Origin: Dicaeum eximium
Lineage: Eukaryota; Chordata; Aves; Passeriformes; Dicaeidae
Assembly (NCBI GenBank): GCA_013396995.1
Contig: VWZP01010551.1
Coordinates: 1-64,000 of the forward strand
Reading direction: 5' to 3'
DNA length: 64,000 nt
The notes under the pieces are model-generated. The model was given only the letters and a program-made list of their open reading frames with translations. It was not told the DNA's origin and did not search any database. Positions within the stretch are counted from its first letter, which is position 1, and every line of letters starts with the position of its first letter. Below, piece after piece: positions 45,788-57,700 of the stretch. Position numbers and translations under genes: made by a program.

Positions 45788-46283
45788 AGAGTTCTGTTCG
45801 CTGAGGCTGCGGAGAGTGTGAGAACTGCCTGAGAAATGTAATTTTGGTTTCCCCAGACAGAGCACTGCCACTAGCCAAGATCATAAACCAGATAACCAAG
45901 GCTGAGCCAGACCTTCCTGAGGAATCAGCTGGGGAGCTCCTCAGGGGTGTTCCCAGCTCTGGCTCCAGGTAGTGTGGGTCAGGCCTGTGCCCAGCTGGAT
46001 TCAGTCCCTGTGCCACTGCTTTCGGACACATTGAGCACTCGGGGTGGGAAGCCCCGGGCTCTCATTGCAGTTGCCTGTAATTTATCACGGCCACACATGG
46101 GCTGCAAAACTCCCAGCCAGGTGGCTGGAGCACACACAGGCTTTCGCAACGAGCAGAGAGTGAAGCAGAGCCCAGTCCAGGACAGCTCCCAGAGATCCTC
46201 TTGGCTGTTCCAGAGTTGCCCCACATTTTTATAAGCCTTTTGGAAGCTGTGGAGGCTGTGTGTCCAGGAGCTGCTGGCAGTGA

Positions 46284-46512
46284 ATCATAGAATCCTGGAA
46301 TGGTTCAAATTGGAAGAGATCTTAAAGATCCATCCCCTGCCATGGCCAGGGACACCTTTAGCTATTCCAGGTTGCTCCAAGCCCCATCCAACCTGGCCTT
46401 GGACACTGCCAGGGATGGGGCAGCCACAGCTTCTCTGGACAACCTGTGCCAGTGCCTGAGCACCCTCACAGGGAAGAATTTCTTCCCAGTATCCCATTTA
46501 ACCCTGCTCTGG
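46284..46512 (-). mobile_element. CR1 LINE fragment, 3' region
   Basis: Reverse CR1: ATCATAGAATCCTGGAATGG, AGGGACACCTTTAGCTATTC, CCAACCTGGCCTTGGACACT and AGAATTTCTTCCCAGTATCC. Confidence 0.95.
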
Positions 46513-47449
46513 TATAACAGTTAGAGCTATGCTGATGAGTGAGAGAAACCAGCCCTTGCTGCAGCCTAATGAGCTCTGTATAAACAGTTTCCTCCAGAGC
46601 ATGTGGATGGTGGAGCTTTCAGTGGGTCTCAGGAGAAGAATCAGGACCGGACCCTGGGAAGACAAATTGTAGCTTTCAACAACTACAGATTTTCTGAATG
46701 TTTGAGAGGGATGCGATGTTTCCACTCATGGGACGTGCATGGCATTCAAGGAACTCAGCCTGGGATACCTGATGCTGCTGCGATTTATCTGGATTTTCCA
46801 AAGCTCCTGCAAGGCTTCTTCCATGCAGCACGTTCCTTAGAGCAGTGGGAATTACTCGCCTGCAAAAGCAGCAGGGAGAAAGGAGCCAATCCTCCAGATA
46901 CACACAGTTGTAGGGCTGTTGTCACAGCATAAGCTGTTCCAATGGAAATGGATAGACAAGATTCAAGTAGATGGGGCTCAGAGTCATCAGACTGGTGCCA
47001 TGCATGGAGAGGAGGATTGGTGTTGTCGTAACTCTTTGTGTGTTATTGAAGTGCCAAATGGATTAGGAGCTTTAAAAGCTTTAATTTCTGTGCTTTTGGC
47101 ATCGTCTCTTGGAACGTGCGTGTCTCTGTAGTGAAGCTCTGGAGAGGAAATGGGGCTTGAAAGGGTAGTCCCAGACTAGTTTCTTCTAATTTCACTTGCA
47201 ATCAAGTGCTGGAGAGAGAGAGACAGATGCTGCAGCTGCATGATTACAGAATATGCAGCTGTTATCACACTTGCTTCTTTTCCTGCTAATGAGGCATCAA
47301 CTCTCTCCTGAGTTTGCTGTTTGGGTAATGGTTTTATTCTAGTATGAAACTAGAAGTGGTTTTAATTTTTCTTCATTCTGATCTGGTTTGGGTTCAGCAG
47401 CTGGCAAGATGGTTTTTCAGAGCTAGTCTGGTTTGATGAAGGAGTTGCC

Positions 47450-47627
47450 AGAGGAGCATTGCCCAGAGAAGCTGTGGCTGCCCTATCCCTGGAAGTGTTC
47501 GAGGCCAGGTTGGACAGGGTTTGGAGCAACTTGGGCTAGTGCAAGGTGTCCCTGCCCACAGCAGGGAGTTGGAATGGGATGAGCTTTAAGGTCCCTTCCA
47601 ATCCAAACCATTCTGTGATTGTATGAT
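47450..47627 (+). mobile_element. CR1 LINE fragment, 3' end
   Basis: AGAAGCTGTGGCTGCCCTAT, AGGCCAGGTTGGACAGGGTT, CAAGGTGTCCCTGCCCACAG and TCTGTGATTGTATGAT: a complete CR1 3' end on the + strand. Confidence 0.95.
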
Positions 47628-50120
47628 AAGGAGGCAGCAATTCCGACTAGCTTTAAAATGCTTGGTGGGCTCTGGATGCAGCTGGATAGACTAAGTTGCT
47701 TGGAACTTAAATTTCCAACACCTCAGTATCTTCTCACCATTAATCCAGTTCCTCAGCCACGAGCAATAAATGGGTGGTTCTGATTTAAGTATCTTCACTT
47801 TCAGTTCTTCATGTTCTCTTGCACTTTCTTGGAGACTTCTGGGTACAGGCAGCTTTTCTGTGCTTTGTGAAGCAATACAAAAAAGTAGAGAGGATGAAGA
47901 GCTCTGCCACTCTCCCTTCCCAGCTGGCAGGAACACAATACTCACTGGAAGGAAGCTCAGCAGGACTCTGATTTTGAGGAATGATGCATTTGCCTGTCAG
48001 AGGGCTGAGTTTTGAGATGTGTTCAAAAGCTCTGTCTCTGTGTTGTGCTGAGGGAAGAAGAGGGATTGCCAGATCCCAGGTGAGCTGAGAGCAGGAGCAT
48101 CTCCCTCACAAAGCAATCCATGCAGTGCAGGTGATTGCAGAGGTGTGAAAAAACCTCTGAGTAGTCCAGCATACTAAGGATAGGTTTTGTTCCATAGGTG
48201 CTAGCAATGAATCATATAATCACAGAATTTTTAGCAATTATTCCATCTGATGTGAGCACAAATCCTCCAAGATGTGTGGTGGTAGGCCAGGTCAGGCTCC
48301 TGCCTGTGGAAACCTCACAAGAACAAGGTGCCTGATGCTGGGTTTAAGGCAAACCATGGCTTTTTACTTTGGGATTTTCACCTCTGCCAGAGGCTCAGTC
48401 TTTCAGTAGGGACAGTAGAAAATAGGATGAGAGTTGGAAGGAAATCACTGGTCCATATCCTGGGAAGAGTTGTCCTCCCCAGAGCATGTTCTGCAGGATA
48501 CCTGTTTTGCCTCTGCCAAATCTTGCTCCGCCTGATCCATTTTTTTTAAATTGTAGTCCTCTTCCAAACTCCAGAGGTTGCGTGTGCTCAGTTTACCCTT
48601 TTGTGCAAGAAGAATTCAGTTCTGGAGGAAATTCTGTCTTGATTTGATCCTCCTAATTCCCAGAGCCTGATTTTCTAAGAAGAAAAATATGGATATAAAA
48701 AAATAAATAAATGTTTGTTCCCCACCAAGCTCTCCTCATAGGGCACCAGCCATGGGATATACCCTGTTTAACAGAGTGAAGGGACTCAGTCACCCCAAAA
48801 CACATTGCCAAGAGGATGACAGCGAGAAAAGCACGATGCAAAGCCCAGTGGGTTTCAATTTCTGAATTTCCTTTAGTTAATGCATATATAAGTAAGGCAA
48901 TTAAAACACATTGGGCCTATTTCAAATAGATAATCTAATTATCAGCTTGATTAAACCATATCAAATGAACGGTTCTTGTAATTCGGGAGCTTTGTTCTAA
49001 TCACTGCCAAAGCAGTAGGAGCTTTAATTAAAAGCCTCAAAAGTGGCAGACCAGTGTCAATTGAGGGGAGTTACAGCCTGAATCCTGATTGCAGGGAAGA
49101 GCAAACCCATCCTAGGTGGATGCTGATAAAAAGAGCAAAAAGCTCTTTGCTGCCAATGAATGGAATTTGACTATTTTGTAAATACCATTGAATGAAAGTA
49201 ATTGTCCTTTGCTGCTGTTTCTGATGCTCAGAGATAGACTTCATTAAATCTATTCCACTATCATTCATTTGCACTGACATTTTTAATGTCTATAGGTTGG
49301 TGTCGCCCAGCCATATCCTGTCTCAGCCTTGGACCTACAGCTTCTTATGCTAACGTGTGCTCCTTCAGACTGCAGAATTCCTTAATTAAAAATTGGGTGC
49401 TGGATAACTCAGGAACCCCAGACTTCTTTTTCCTGCCATGAATGTATCTTTAGGGCCTCCCTGCCCATTGTGATTTGGTGTTCAATGCCCACAACTTTTA
49501 TAAAACACAACTACAGGGAATGACAAGAGCAGCAGGCAGCCAGGTTCCAACCTGCACAGGGATTTGCATGTATTTAATTTACTAATGTTGGCAGGTCTCT
49601 GCTTAATAGCCCAAGTTTCCTTTTCACCTGAGTAGGTGGACTTTTTGTTTTTCTTTTGCCTAATTGTCTCAGAAAATGAAACTGGAACAGCCTACCTGTA
49701 TCAACATGCAGGCAGTCACAGGCTGGGGGTTATTTCTGCTCTGTGCCCTGGACCAGCCTTCAGATTTTGGAGATTTGATTGGAATTTGTAAGGTGTTAGG
49801 AACAGCATCAGTGGAAGAGGGAGCTGGGTGAACAGCTCTCTGTGCGGACCTGGCTTTCCCCAGCTGCTGTGACATTTGCCATCACCACCTTGCTTTTAAT
49901 TACTGTCGTGTTCCATGGCTTAATATTAAACCACATCTAATTGCATCCTGCCTCTTAATTGGCTTAACTGGCCATCACCCAAATAGACTCTGCTGTATAG
50001 AAACAAGCTTCCCCAAATATTTCCTAATTGGCAGTTGGTGCTTTGTGAGGAGATGGAACCCTCTCAGTGATATTAATAGATGTTTTTTCCCGTTCGTTCC
50101 CAGGATTGGACATTGATCCT

Positions 50121-51747
50121 ATGACGCATGCCCGGAAAAAACAACTTTTCCTTCTGAAACATCCAGCTGGTTCTGCTGGCCAGGCCTCGTCACCAGCAGG
50201 CAGCGGGAGGATGGACAGGGCCAACGCAGAGCAGCGGGACGGAGATGCCTCGAAGGCTCCAAACCGTCCCAGTGGGTTTGTAGGGAATAACAAATGCAAG
50301 AGTTTGCGTGAAGTGCGAAAGACATACCCGCTGCGGAGGCGGCTGCTCCCCTCGGTGAGCAAAAAGACCTGCAAGGTGCTCCTCACCAGGCTGGAGGATG
50401 TGGCTGGCTCTCTGTCCAAGCAGACCCTGAGCTGTAAAAAAAAGCACCTTCCCAGCTGGGTTGAGGGTTTGGGATCTGCTTTGTTCTCAGAACAAGTTCA
50501 GCCTGTGGGAGCGGGCAAGAGTGCGTCATCCGGGGAGAAGTGCACAGTAACTTACCCGGTGCTGGAGCAAGACTTTGATCCTGCTCCCTCAGAGCCCAGG
50601 AAGCGCCGGCTAGCCTCGCTGAACGCTGAGGCGGTGAACAACCTGCTGTTCGAACGGGATGATGGCTTGTTATCTGGCAGGCGCTTCCGTAGGGACTCTG
50701 GGAAGGCTGCTGGGGACTGTACCCTCAAGGGCTTGCAGTGCAAAGCTGGTGACAACTGGCCTGCCCTGGAAAAACCGGCTATGAAAACAGGGAAAGGAAA
50801 GAACCGGCATGAGCCCAGTCAGAAATGCAATAGCTGTGAGCATTCGCTGGATGAGGTCTTCGATGATGGGGCAAAGAGGGAGGATGGTGCCGTCTCCTAC
50901 CATCCCACCCCAAAGAGACTGGCCAGCCTGAACGCCGTAGCCTTCCTGAAGCTGACCCACGAGAAAGACCAGCCCCTGAAACAGAGGAGTAAATCGGACG
51001 GAGAGGGCAAGTCTGAGAACCACTGTTCGAAATCTACACTCAAATGGGCCAAAGCCGGACGGAAGAACTGTGTCAAATCCAAGAAGGAAGTAGCTAGCTT
51101 AAAAATGGATGGGCAGCACAACTGGCAAGGCCAGGCCCTGGGCACGTTTGGGAAAGGGGAGCAGCAGGACTCTTCGAGGCTCTGTGGGACAACAGAGCTC
51201 GTCCCCTACGAGTCGCTGTCTGGCTCCTACGCCAGCACGGAGGGTTTCTACCACAGACTGCCTTTGCTCATGGGAGGACAAGCTTCCATGAAGCCAGAGT
51301 ATGGAAGACCAGGAGAGAAATCCCCAACCCCCAAACAGGAATTTCATCAGCCTTCCTTTCCTGTGCAGCAGTTCCCTCCCTTGCCTGTGCCTGGGAACCA
51401 CGTGGATTGTGGATGCCTCTATGAATCCTCAGATCTGACTCCGTTGAATGGGTTTTATGTTTATTATGGCCAAAGTGGATACAGTGGCTATTCTCCCTGC
51501 TCCGTTTATCCCAAGGACGAGCTGTCGCAGGCTGCGACCTGTGAGGGACTCCTGGTATCTTCCGGTTCCTTGCCATCAGGTGCTCATTTCCAGCCCCTGC
51601 ACTGGTGCAGCTCTCCGTACTGCTGTGGGGAAGGAGCAGCCGTGAGCAGCTACAGCGTCTGCGGCGTGGTGCACGTGCCAGAGGGTAGGATCAGCAGGGT
51701 GCATGCGGGACGGAACAGCTACCCCTACAAAATGCCTTTTGCAGCAG
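50121..51747 (+). CDS. BAHD1: BAHD1 first coding exon (exon 2), N-terminal silencing region
   Basis: The exon begins at 50104 after CGTTCCCAG and translation starts at 50121. It encodes 542 residues plus one base. Recognisable blocks are TYPLRRRLLPSVSKKTCKV and LLTRLEDVAG, the paired RLASLNA motifs, KNCVKSKK-type basic patches, PLLMGGQASMKPEYGRPGEK, PTPKQEFHQPSFPVQQFPPL, and SGYSGYSPCSVYP. The frame stays open past the donor AG|GTAAGG for a further 126 codons. The start context is weak (C at -3), and a stronger ATG lies at codon 31. Confidence 0.95.
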
Positions 51748-54700
51748 GTAAGGTGCAAAGTGCACGCAAATCCTGGCCAGCGTTCCTGGGAGAAGAGGGT
51801 GGCTCAGTGCCGCGCCTGCTTGCCTGGAGGCTGGTTCCCTCTGCAAGCAGTTCTCAGCTCCACAGCAGACTTGCGGCTTGGAAGGGATCCGCCTTCCACC
51901 TCCCGTTCCCTCGTTTTTTGCTGGGAGGGTTTTTCCCACTGAAAGGTCTTGTTGGTGTGGAAAGCAGAGAATCGGTGAAAGGATTTGGGCAGCGAGAAGT
52001 TGACTCACGGCTTGTCATGCTGGAGCTACGGCTGAGCTTTGATCTGTGTAAAACAAGCAGAGTTCAGTTCCTGCACGCCATCCCGCTGTGCCACTCCGAG
52101 CGGATGGTCAGAAGCATACCAGGATAGTTACTCCTCCCATCCCAAAGCTTCGCTCTGGGGGCTGAGGCATCCTCACAGAGCCTGTGGAGAAGCAGACATT
52201 GCCTCTGCTGTTAGACTCTAGTGGTGCCAGCTGGGGGCTGCAGGGTTTTTGGATTCTATGGATCGATTAGAGCTGGCAGGGCTGCCTAGGGAGTTCCACT
52301 GTGGTGGTCTAAGTGCCAGGCACACTGTTAGTTTGGGAATTCTTGATCCCATCTTTGCTCTCTGTGTCTGACAATAAAGCACTGGAATGAGGAGTGGTGA
52401 GGGGATATGGAAATGTTGTTACCTGCCTGGCTCTCCTCTGTCCTCACCTGCTTTTCAGACTTCCTGCTTTATCTTTGAGCTTTGCCTCTGCCATTGAAAA
52501 AATACCTTTTTAAATATTTAAAAGTGGAGTCCTGTGTGTGGGTTATCAGACACCAGTAGTGTGTGTAAAGCCAGGCTGGACAGTGCTGCAAACAGTCGGT
52601 CTGTAGAGGAGGCTGCTCTCCAGCTGCTGAGAGTGCCAGTGTGGGATCTTTCCACTAACCACGTGTTCTAGCCAAGAGCTGGCCTGACTTACACACTGAG
52701 AACAGATTTTCAGGTAGGTGGATGGAGTTTTGGTTCAAGCAAGGCTTTATCATCTTCCATTGTAGGAAGCGGCTGAAACTCAGGAGGGTTTGGTTGAAGT
52801 GTAATTTCTGTTTTCCCGAAATATCCCTGCTGTCATGGTGCTGCTTCCTATGGTAGCAGCCAGACAGGGCTCGCTGGTGGCTTCAGAGCTCTTGAAAGTG
52901 GAATGCTCATAAGACAACCAGCTCAGCAGTATGTTCTTGCCTGACAGTTTCTGTGTAGTGCCCCGAGGTCATACCAATCTACTTTGTTCCTCAGCTTTTG
53001 CATGCTAGTGCCTCTGATTTTATGCAGCCAGAAGGATGCAGGCAGCGCAGACAGAGTATTTTCCAGAGCTCAGCCCTCCCTGTGGATTCAGTGATTTCTC
53101 CTGGTGCTGGCAAGGGCAGCAGCAGTTCCAGAAGTGGGTATTTGCTAGTGTGTCACCCCACTACTGAGATCTCCCTTGCTGTGATTTCCTTCCCGGGAGC
53201 AACTTGGATTTAAAAACCTATAATACCGGAATCACTGAGGTTTTGGTTTGTGGACTGAAGCATATTAGAAGGTCTCAGAGAATACTGACAGGGCCTTAGG
53301 CTTAGGGATTGATCTTCATATAATTATGCACCTCTGAAATATTTTCCTTCCCTAGAGTGGGGCATTTTAGTGAACTGAAGGAGCACTTTGGCTGCAAGCA
53401 GCAGGCTCCCATCAGAGAGGGATCCAGCCTGACATGCCGAATGCTGTGTGTTACATCTGTGTGATTTGGTGTCTTCCAGGTGTTTGTAGGGAAATATCAG
53501 TGTTTGTGTGGTACAAATCCAGGGTCTGGGCTGTGATCTTGGGCGATGGCTGGGCAATGTGGAAGCAGAGTGGTGGAAAGGAGCTGGGACAGGGTGTGAG
53601 AGCTGCTTTAGTGCCAGTGCCGTCAGAGAGGCTGGAAGTGTGTGTGACCAAGGAAGGAGTCCCAGGGACACCACCAACAACAGCTCTGCACCAGGGCCCT
53701 GATATTCAGTAGAGATTTTTGTGAAGCTTCATCCTGCTCTAGCTCAAGCTTAAAAGCTGCTTTTGTAAGCAAAATACCTGAGAGGTGATTCCTTGCTTCA
53801 TGTGTCCTGTGCCTGCCAGTGCCTGCATCCTGATGTCCGGGCACTCTTGGGGCTTCCTGTGGCATTTGCTACTCAGGGTTGATTTGATTGATTGATTGAT
53901 TGATTGGTGATGATGATGATGATCTGTGGCATCCCGTGCACTCACAGCTCCACAGTGGCTTGGCTGCAGCCCTTAGGGAGGGTAAGGTGGAGAGGCAGGA
54001 GTGAATAACTTTCTGTCTCTGTGGGGGCGGTCTCAGCAGCTCTTTGGCTGGAGCTGTGTGGCTTTGGATGGAATTTTCCCTTCAGATTTGTAAGCTCTGG
54101 TCTGAGGCATTTCCTGAAGCCTGATTGGAGCTGTCCTTTGGTCACCCCAAAAAGCACAGTTGCAGGTTTAGGGAACAGGGGTGCATCATATATTGGTCCA
54201 GGAGCTCTTTTCCTGCTGATAGGGTGTAATTACAACTGGTTCTTCCATTGGCCTGGGTTGAGACTTGTTTGTGACTCCTGAGTGGAACAAGGTATTTCTG
54301 GGATGCTCTGAAAGGCAGCGTCAGCCAAATTCCAACCTGCTGAGGTTCCTGTGTCTGCTGCAGGGACACAGTTTTGCTGAGGATGCAGCATCTTGTGATT
54401 GTGTTCCACCTTGTTTCATCTTTAAGGACTTAATTTGGAGGATCTTCTCCATTTTCCCTGATTAGTAGAATTCTGCTTTTTGAAAGAAGCTGGCTGCTTT
54501 TGACAGTGTGATTTAATCCTTCCCATTGTTTCGATAAGCCTTTTATATCTTCTATACATATTGACAAGCTGGAACTGTTTTGGACACTGGCCAGCCTTGT
54601 GTGTATTCCTGGCTGGCATTACTTGGGATTCAGATGGGTTTGTTGTGGTGCAGTGTCATCGGCAGAGCGCTGGAACACGCAAGCTCAGAAATGGCTTTGC

Positions 54701-57700
54701 TTTTACAATCCAATGACAGTGCAAAATGAAATTACAGCCTGGAGAGTCTTTACAGCTATAATGCAATAAAGGGGATTTCAGGGAAAAGCGGCCGTGGTGT
54801 GGGGCAGTCCTGGCTGTGTAGTTGCTTTATGTTCCAGATGAGATCCATGACTCATTTCTTCCCTTCCCTTAGAAGGCTGCAAGTCTCTGGACCAGCTGAA
54901 CCTCACAATCCCGGTGGCAGGACACCCTGCGTCACCTGCCCACCCGCTCTCAGGATGTCCTGTGCCCAGCGTGCCACCAGCTGCAGAGCCTGTTCCTCAC
55001 CTGCAGACCCCCAATTCTGACCCTCAGACCATGGCCCGAGAATGTCCTCAGAGCTCCAAGCCTCCCAGCGGCTCCAAGTCCGGGCTGCGGAATACTCCAG
55101 GCTGCCTGCACGCCTCCAACAGCAAAGCGGCGGGGGGCCATTCCCACCCCAAGCAGCAGCGGATCAGCCGGCGCAGGGCCACCAATGGCTGGATCCCCGT
55201 GGGCACGGCCTGTGAGAAGGCCGTCTATGTCGTGGTAGGTGTCTGAGTGCTGGGGCTGGGTGGGGACAGCTGCCTGTGCACCTCCAGGCGTGAAGGCTTG
55301 GGAGTTCTGGGGTTCGCTTCCACTGGAGATGGTCACTAGGTGCAATCTAGAACCTCCTTGTGAAATTCTGATGGGAGCAGTGGCACTGCTGGCTCTGTTC
55401 CCTGTGTGCCCTGGTGTTACCTTGCACGATGTGGTTTGGGAGGGGAGGAGAACCTGCTGTTGTGCTGGCCTCAGCTGAAAGGTGACAGATCCTCCCAGCT
55501 CCAGCATGTGCAAGGGTGGCACCTGAGGCTTTTGGGAGTCCATCGTACAGGGATCATCCTCCAGCTGCTTTCTCTTGGGTAGGGCAAACCTGTCTGAGAA
55601 GCTGAGGGTTGTTGTAGCCTCAATTATAAGGGGCAGGTCTAGAGGCAGCTCTCAAAGGGTGGCTCTCACTTACGGTGTCTGTAACCCCACAAGGATCTCC
55701 CAGTGCATGGAGGACTGAGACAGAATACTGGCTCCTAGGTGGAATTTTTCTAGCACCCAAAACCCCCTTTCTTGTAACTTGCATGGTGGCATGGCCAGTT
55801 GTTCCTCCAGGGATTTCCTGTCTGTACTTTCCCATTTGTTGTATTGAGGGGCAGAGACTGGTTCCTGTAAGATGGGAGATTTCCTGCCACAGAATTCAAT
55901 TAGCTCCAGTAAAATCCACTTAAATTGTGAGAGAAGGCAATATCCTTCACCTTATTAAAGCATAAGAGCTTGAAATGGGCCCCACATGGTGTCTGGGAAG
56001 ATGGGACAAGGCACTGATGTGCAGTAGCTGTCAGGAGGAAGGAGGGCCATGGTCCAGGCAGGATCTGTGCTGCTGCTTGGTGTGGTGGCACAACCTCGGG
56101 CTGCTGAGAGCAGCAGCCAGGGCATGTTTTGGAGCTTTAGCCTTTGGGACTGTGTCCAGGTGCCAAGGACTGTGCCAGAATGAAGCCTGTCAAGGCCAGG
56201 GACTGGCCTTATGCATCCATCCCTCAGGCTGTCACACCCTGAAGGAGCAGCGAGGCATTAATCTCCTTAAAACGCTTCCAGTCCTGCATGGGAGATCTGG
56301 CAGAAGGTTAAACCATCCTGCTCAGGCGTTCTGAAATGAAACTCGGAGCAAAAGGAAACTAAAAACCCCTGGTTCATAGTCCCAAAAGTGATTATTTCGT
56401 ATTGTCAGAGAGTACAAAGGAATCATTGGCAGTCCTGCTAGGGAAGGCTTTGTGCCACGGCCTCCCTGCCACACCCTGCCCTGCTTATGTCCAATATTTA
56501 ATGTTTTATTGGTTTTTTACCATGTTTGTATCAGAGAAACAGCATTCAAAACACACCTAGTTTTCAGTGCCTTTGAATGGGAATGAAAAGCAGGCCTCCA
56601 GGTAGGCAGATGGAAAGGTGATTTTCCCAAAGATTGTAGTTTTGTGTGCAGAATGGAAGGCGCGAGTGTGTTTTAATTTGAAATAAGAGTATTAATTTCA
56701 GCAATTAGGGCTTTTGTGAGATGTGCTGTCCCCCTGGTGAGCTGCTCCTCACTGCCAGCACTATGGAGGAGAGCCATGAAGTCGCCCTTTACCTGTTCAC
56801 CGGGGTTGTTTTGGTTCCTGTGTGTGCAGAACGAGCCGGAGCCGGCCATGCGCAAGAGCTACCAGGCTGTGGAGCGGGACGGGGAGATCATCCGAGTGCG
56901 GGACACCGTGCTTCTCAAATCGGGGCCCCGCAAGAAATCCATGCCCTATGTCGCCAAGATCTCTGCACTCTGGGAGGACCCCAAGACAGGTACTGTGCCA
57001 GGAGAGTGTGTGTGTGCTCGACAGAATGAGCTGGAAACAGGGAAGGGATGGATCTCGGGACAGCTGCAAGCTGGTTAGGGTACCAGGGTGATGGAGAGCA
57101 GATGAGCACCATGGCTTCCATTTGGATTGTTCTAGGAACCGAAATGCTCCTTAATCACTCGTCTGGGGCTGATAAATGGAAATCTTCCTGGATATGAAAG
57201 CACAGAATATTTGCCAAGTGCTTGTCTTAGCAGCCCTCTCCCATATTATTTCATTGCTCAAACATCGGGGGAGCTGCTGTTTACTCCAATCCAACATCTG
57301 GTCTGGGAGCTGGGGCTGGGAACAGGGCTCTTCTGCAGCAGCTCTCATGGACCCCAGTAGAGCTGGGGATGGGAGTTCCGGGGACTTACGGTGAGATGTG
57401 GTATCTGACTGGCAATCCTTAAGCCAAGGATGCTGAGGCAAATGCTTTAAAGTAGAGGCTGTGCTTAAAAGGGGGAGAAAGAAACCCAAAAAATTCTGTA
57501 TAAAAGACATAAATCGAGGTGTGGTGAAGCCCATTGTGGTTGTGTCAGTGCAGCAGCAATTCTTCTGTGAATGTGGGAATCAATGCTGAAAGTTCCCACC
57601 TTTGGACAAGCATCTTTTCCAGCTTGGATGCTGAATGTATTCTTTTTTCAGGTGGAAACATTTGATTTTTGAATCTTTGGGGGAGATTTTTGTGCCTGAC

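Larger units (their letters stand above)
31331..50103 (+). other. BAHD1: Probable BAHD1 intron 1
   Basis: About 18.8 kb between the CpG island and the exon 2 acceptor. It contains ten CR1 pieces, a poly(A) tract with upstream AATAAA (33730-33789), a small CG-rich block near 36530-36660, a long C/T tract (45580-45787) and several AT-rich blocks with homeodomain-like TAAT cores (for example 38025-38310, 43550-43760, 48845-49060). No protein-coding exon is recognisable. Confidence 0.6.

Noticed and set aside
48208..48275. Possible further CR1 end (AATCATATAATCACAGAATTTT)
   Set aside because: Only the first 25 bases resemble CR1; too diverged to call.
50067..50120. In-frame ATG 18 codons upstream of the BAHD1 start
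   Set aside because: It lies upstream of the exon 2 acceptor AG (50102-50103), in intron 1, and would not be in the spliced mRNA.
54950..55543. 197-codon antisense frame over BAHD1 exon 3
   Set aside because: Shadow of the Pro/Ser-rich coding exon; the + strand frame is conserved with human.
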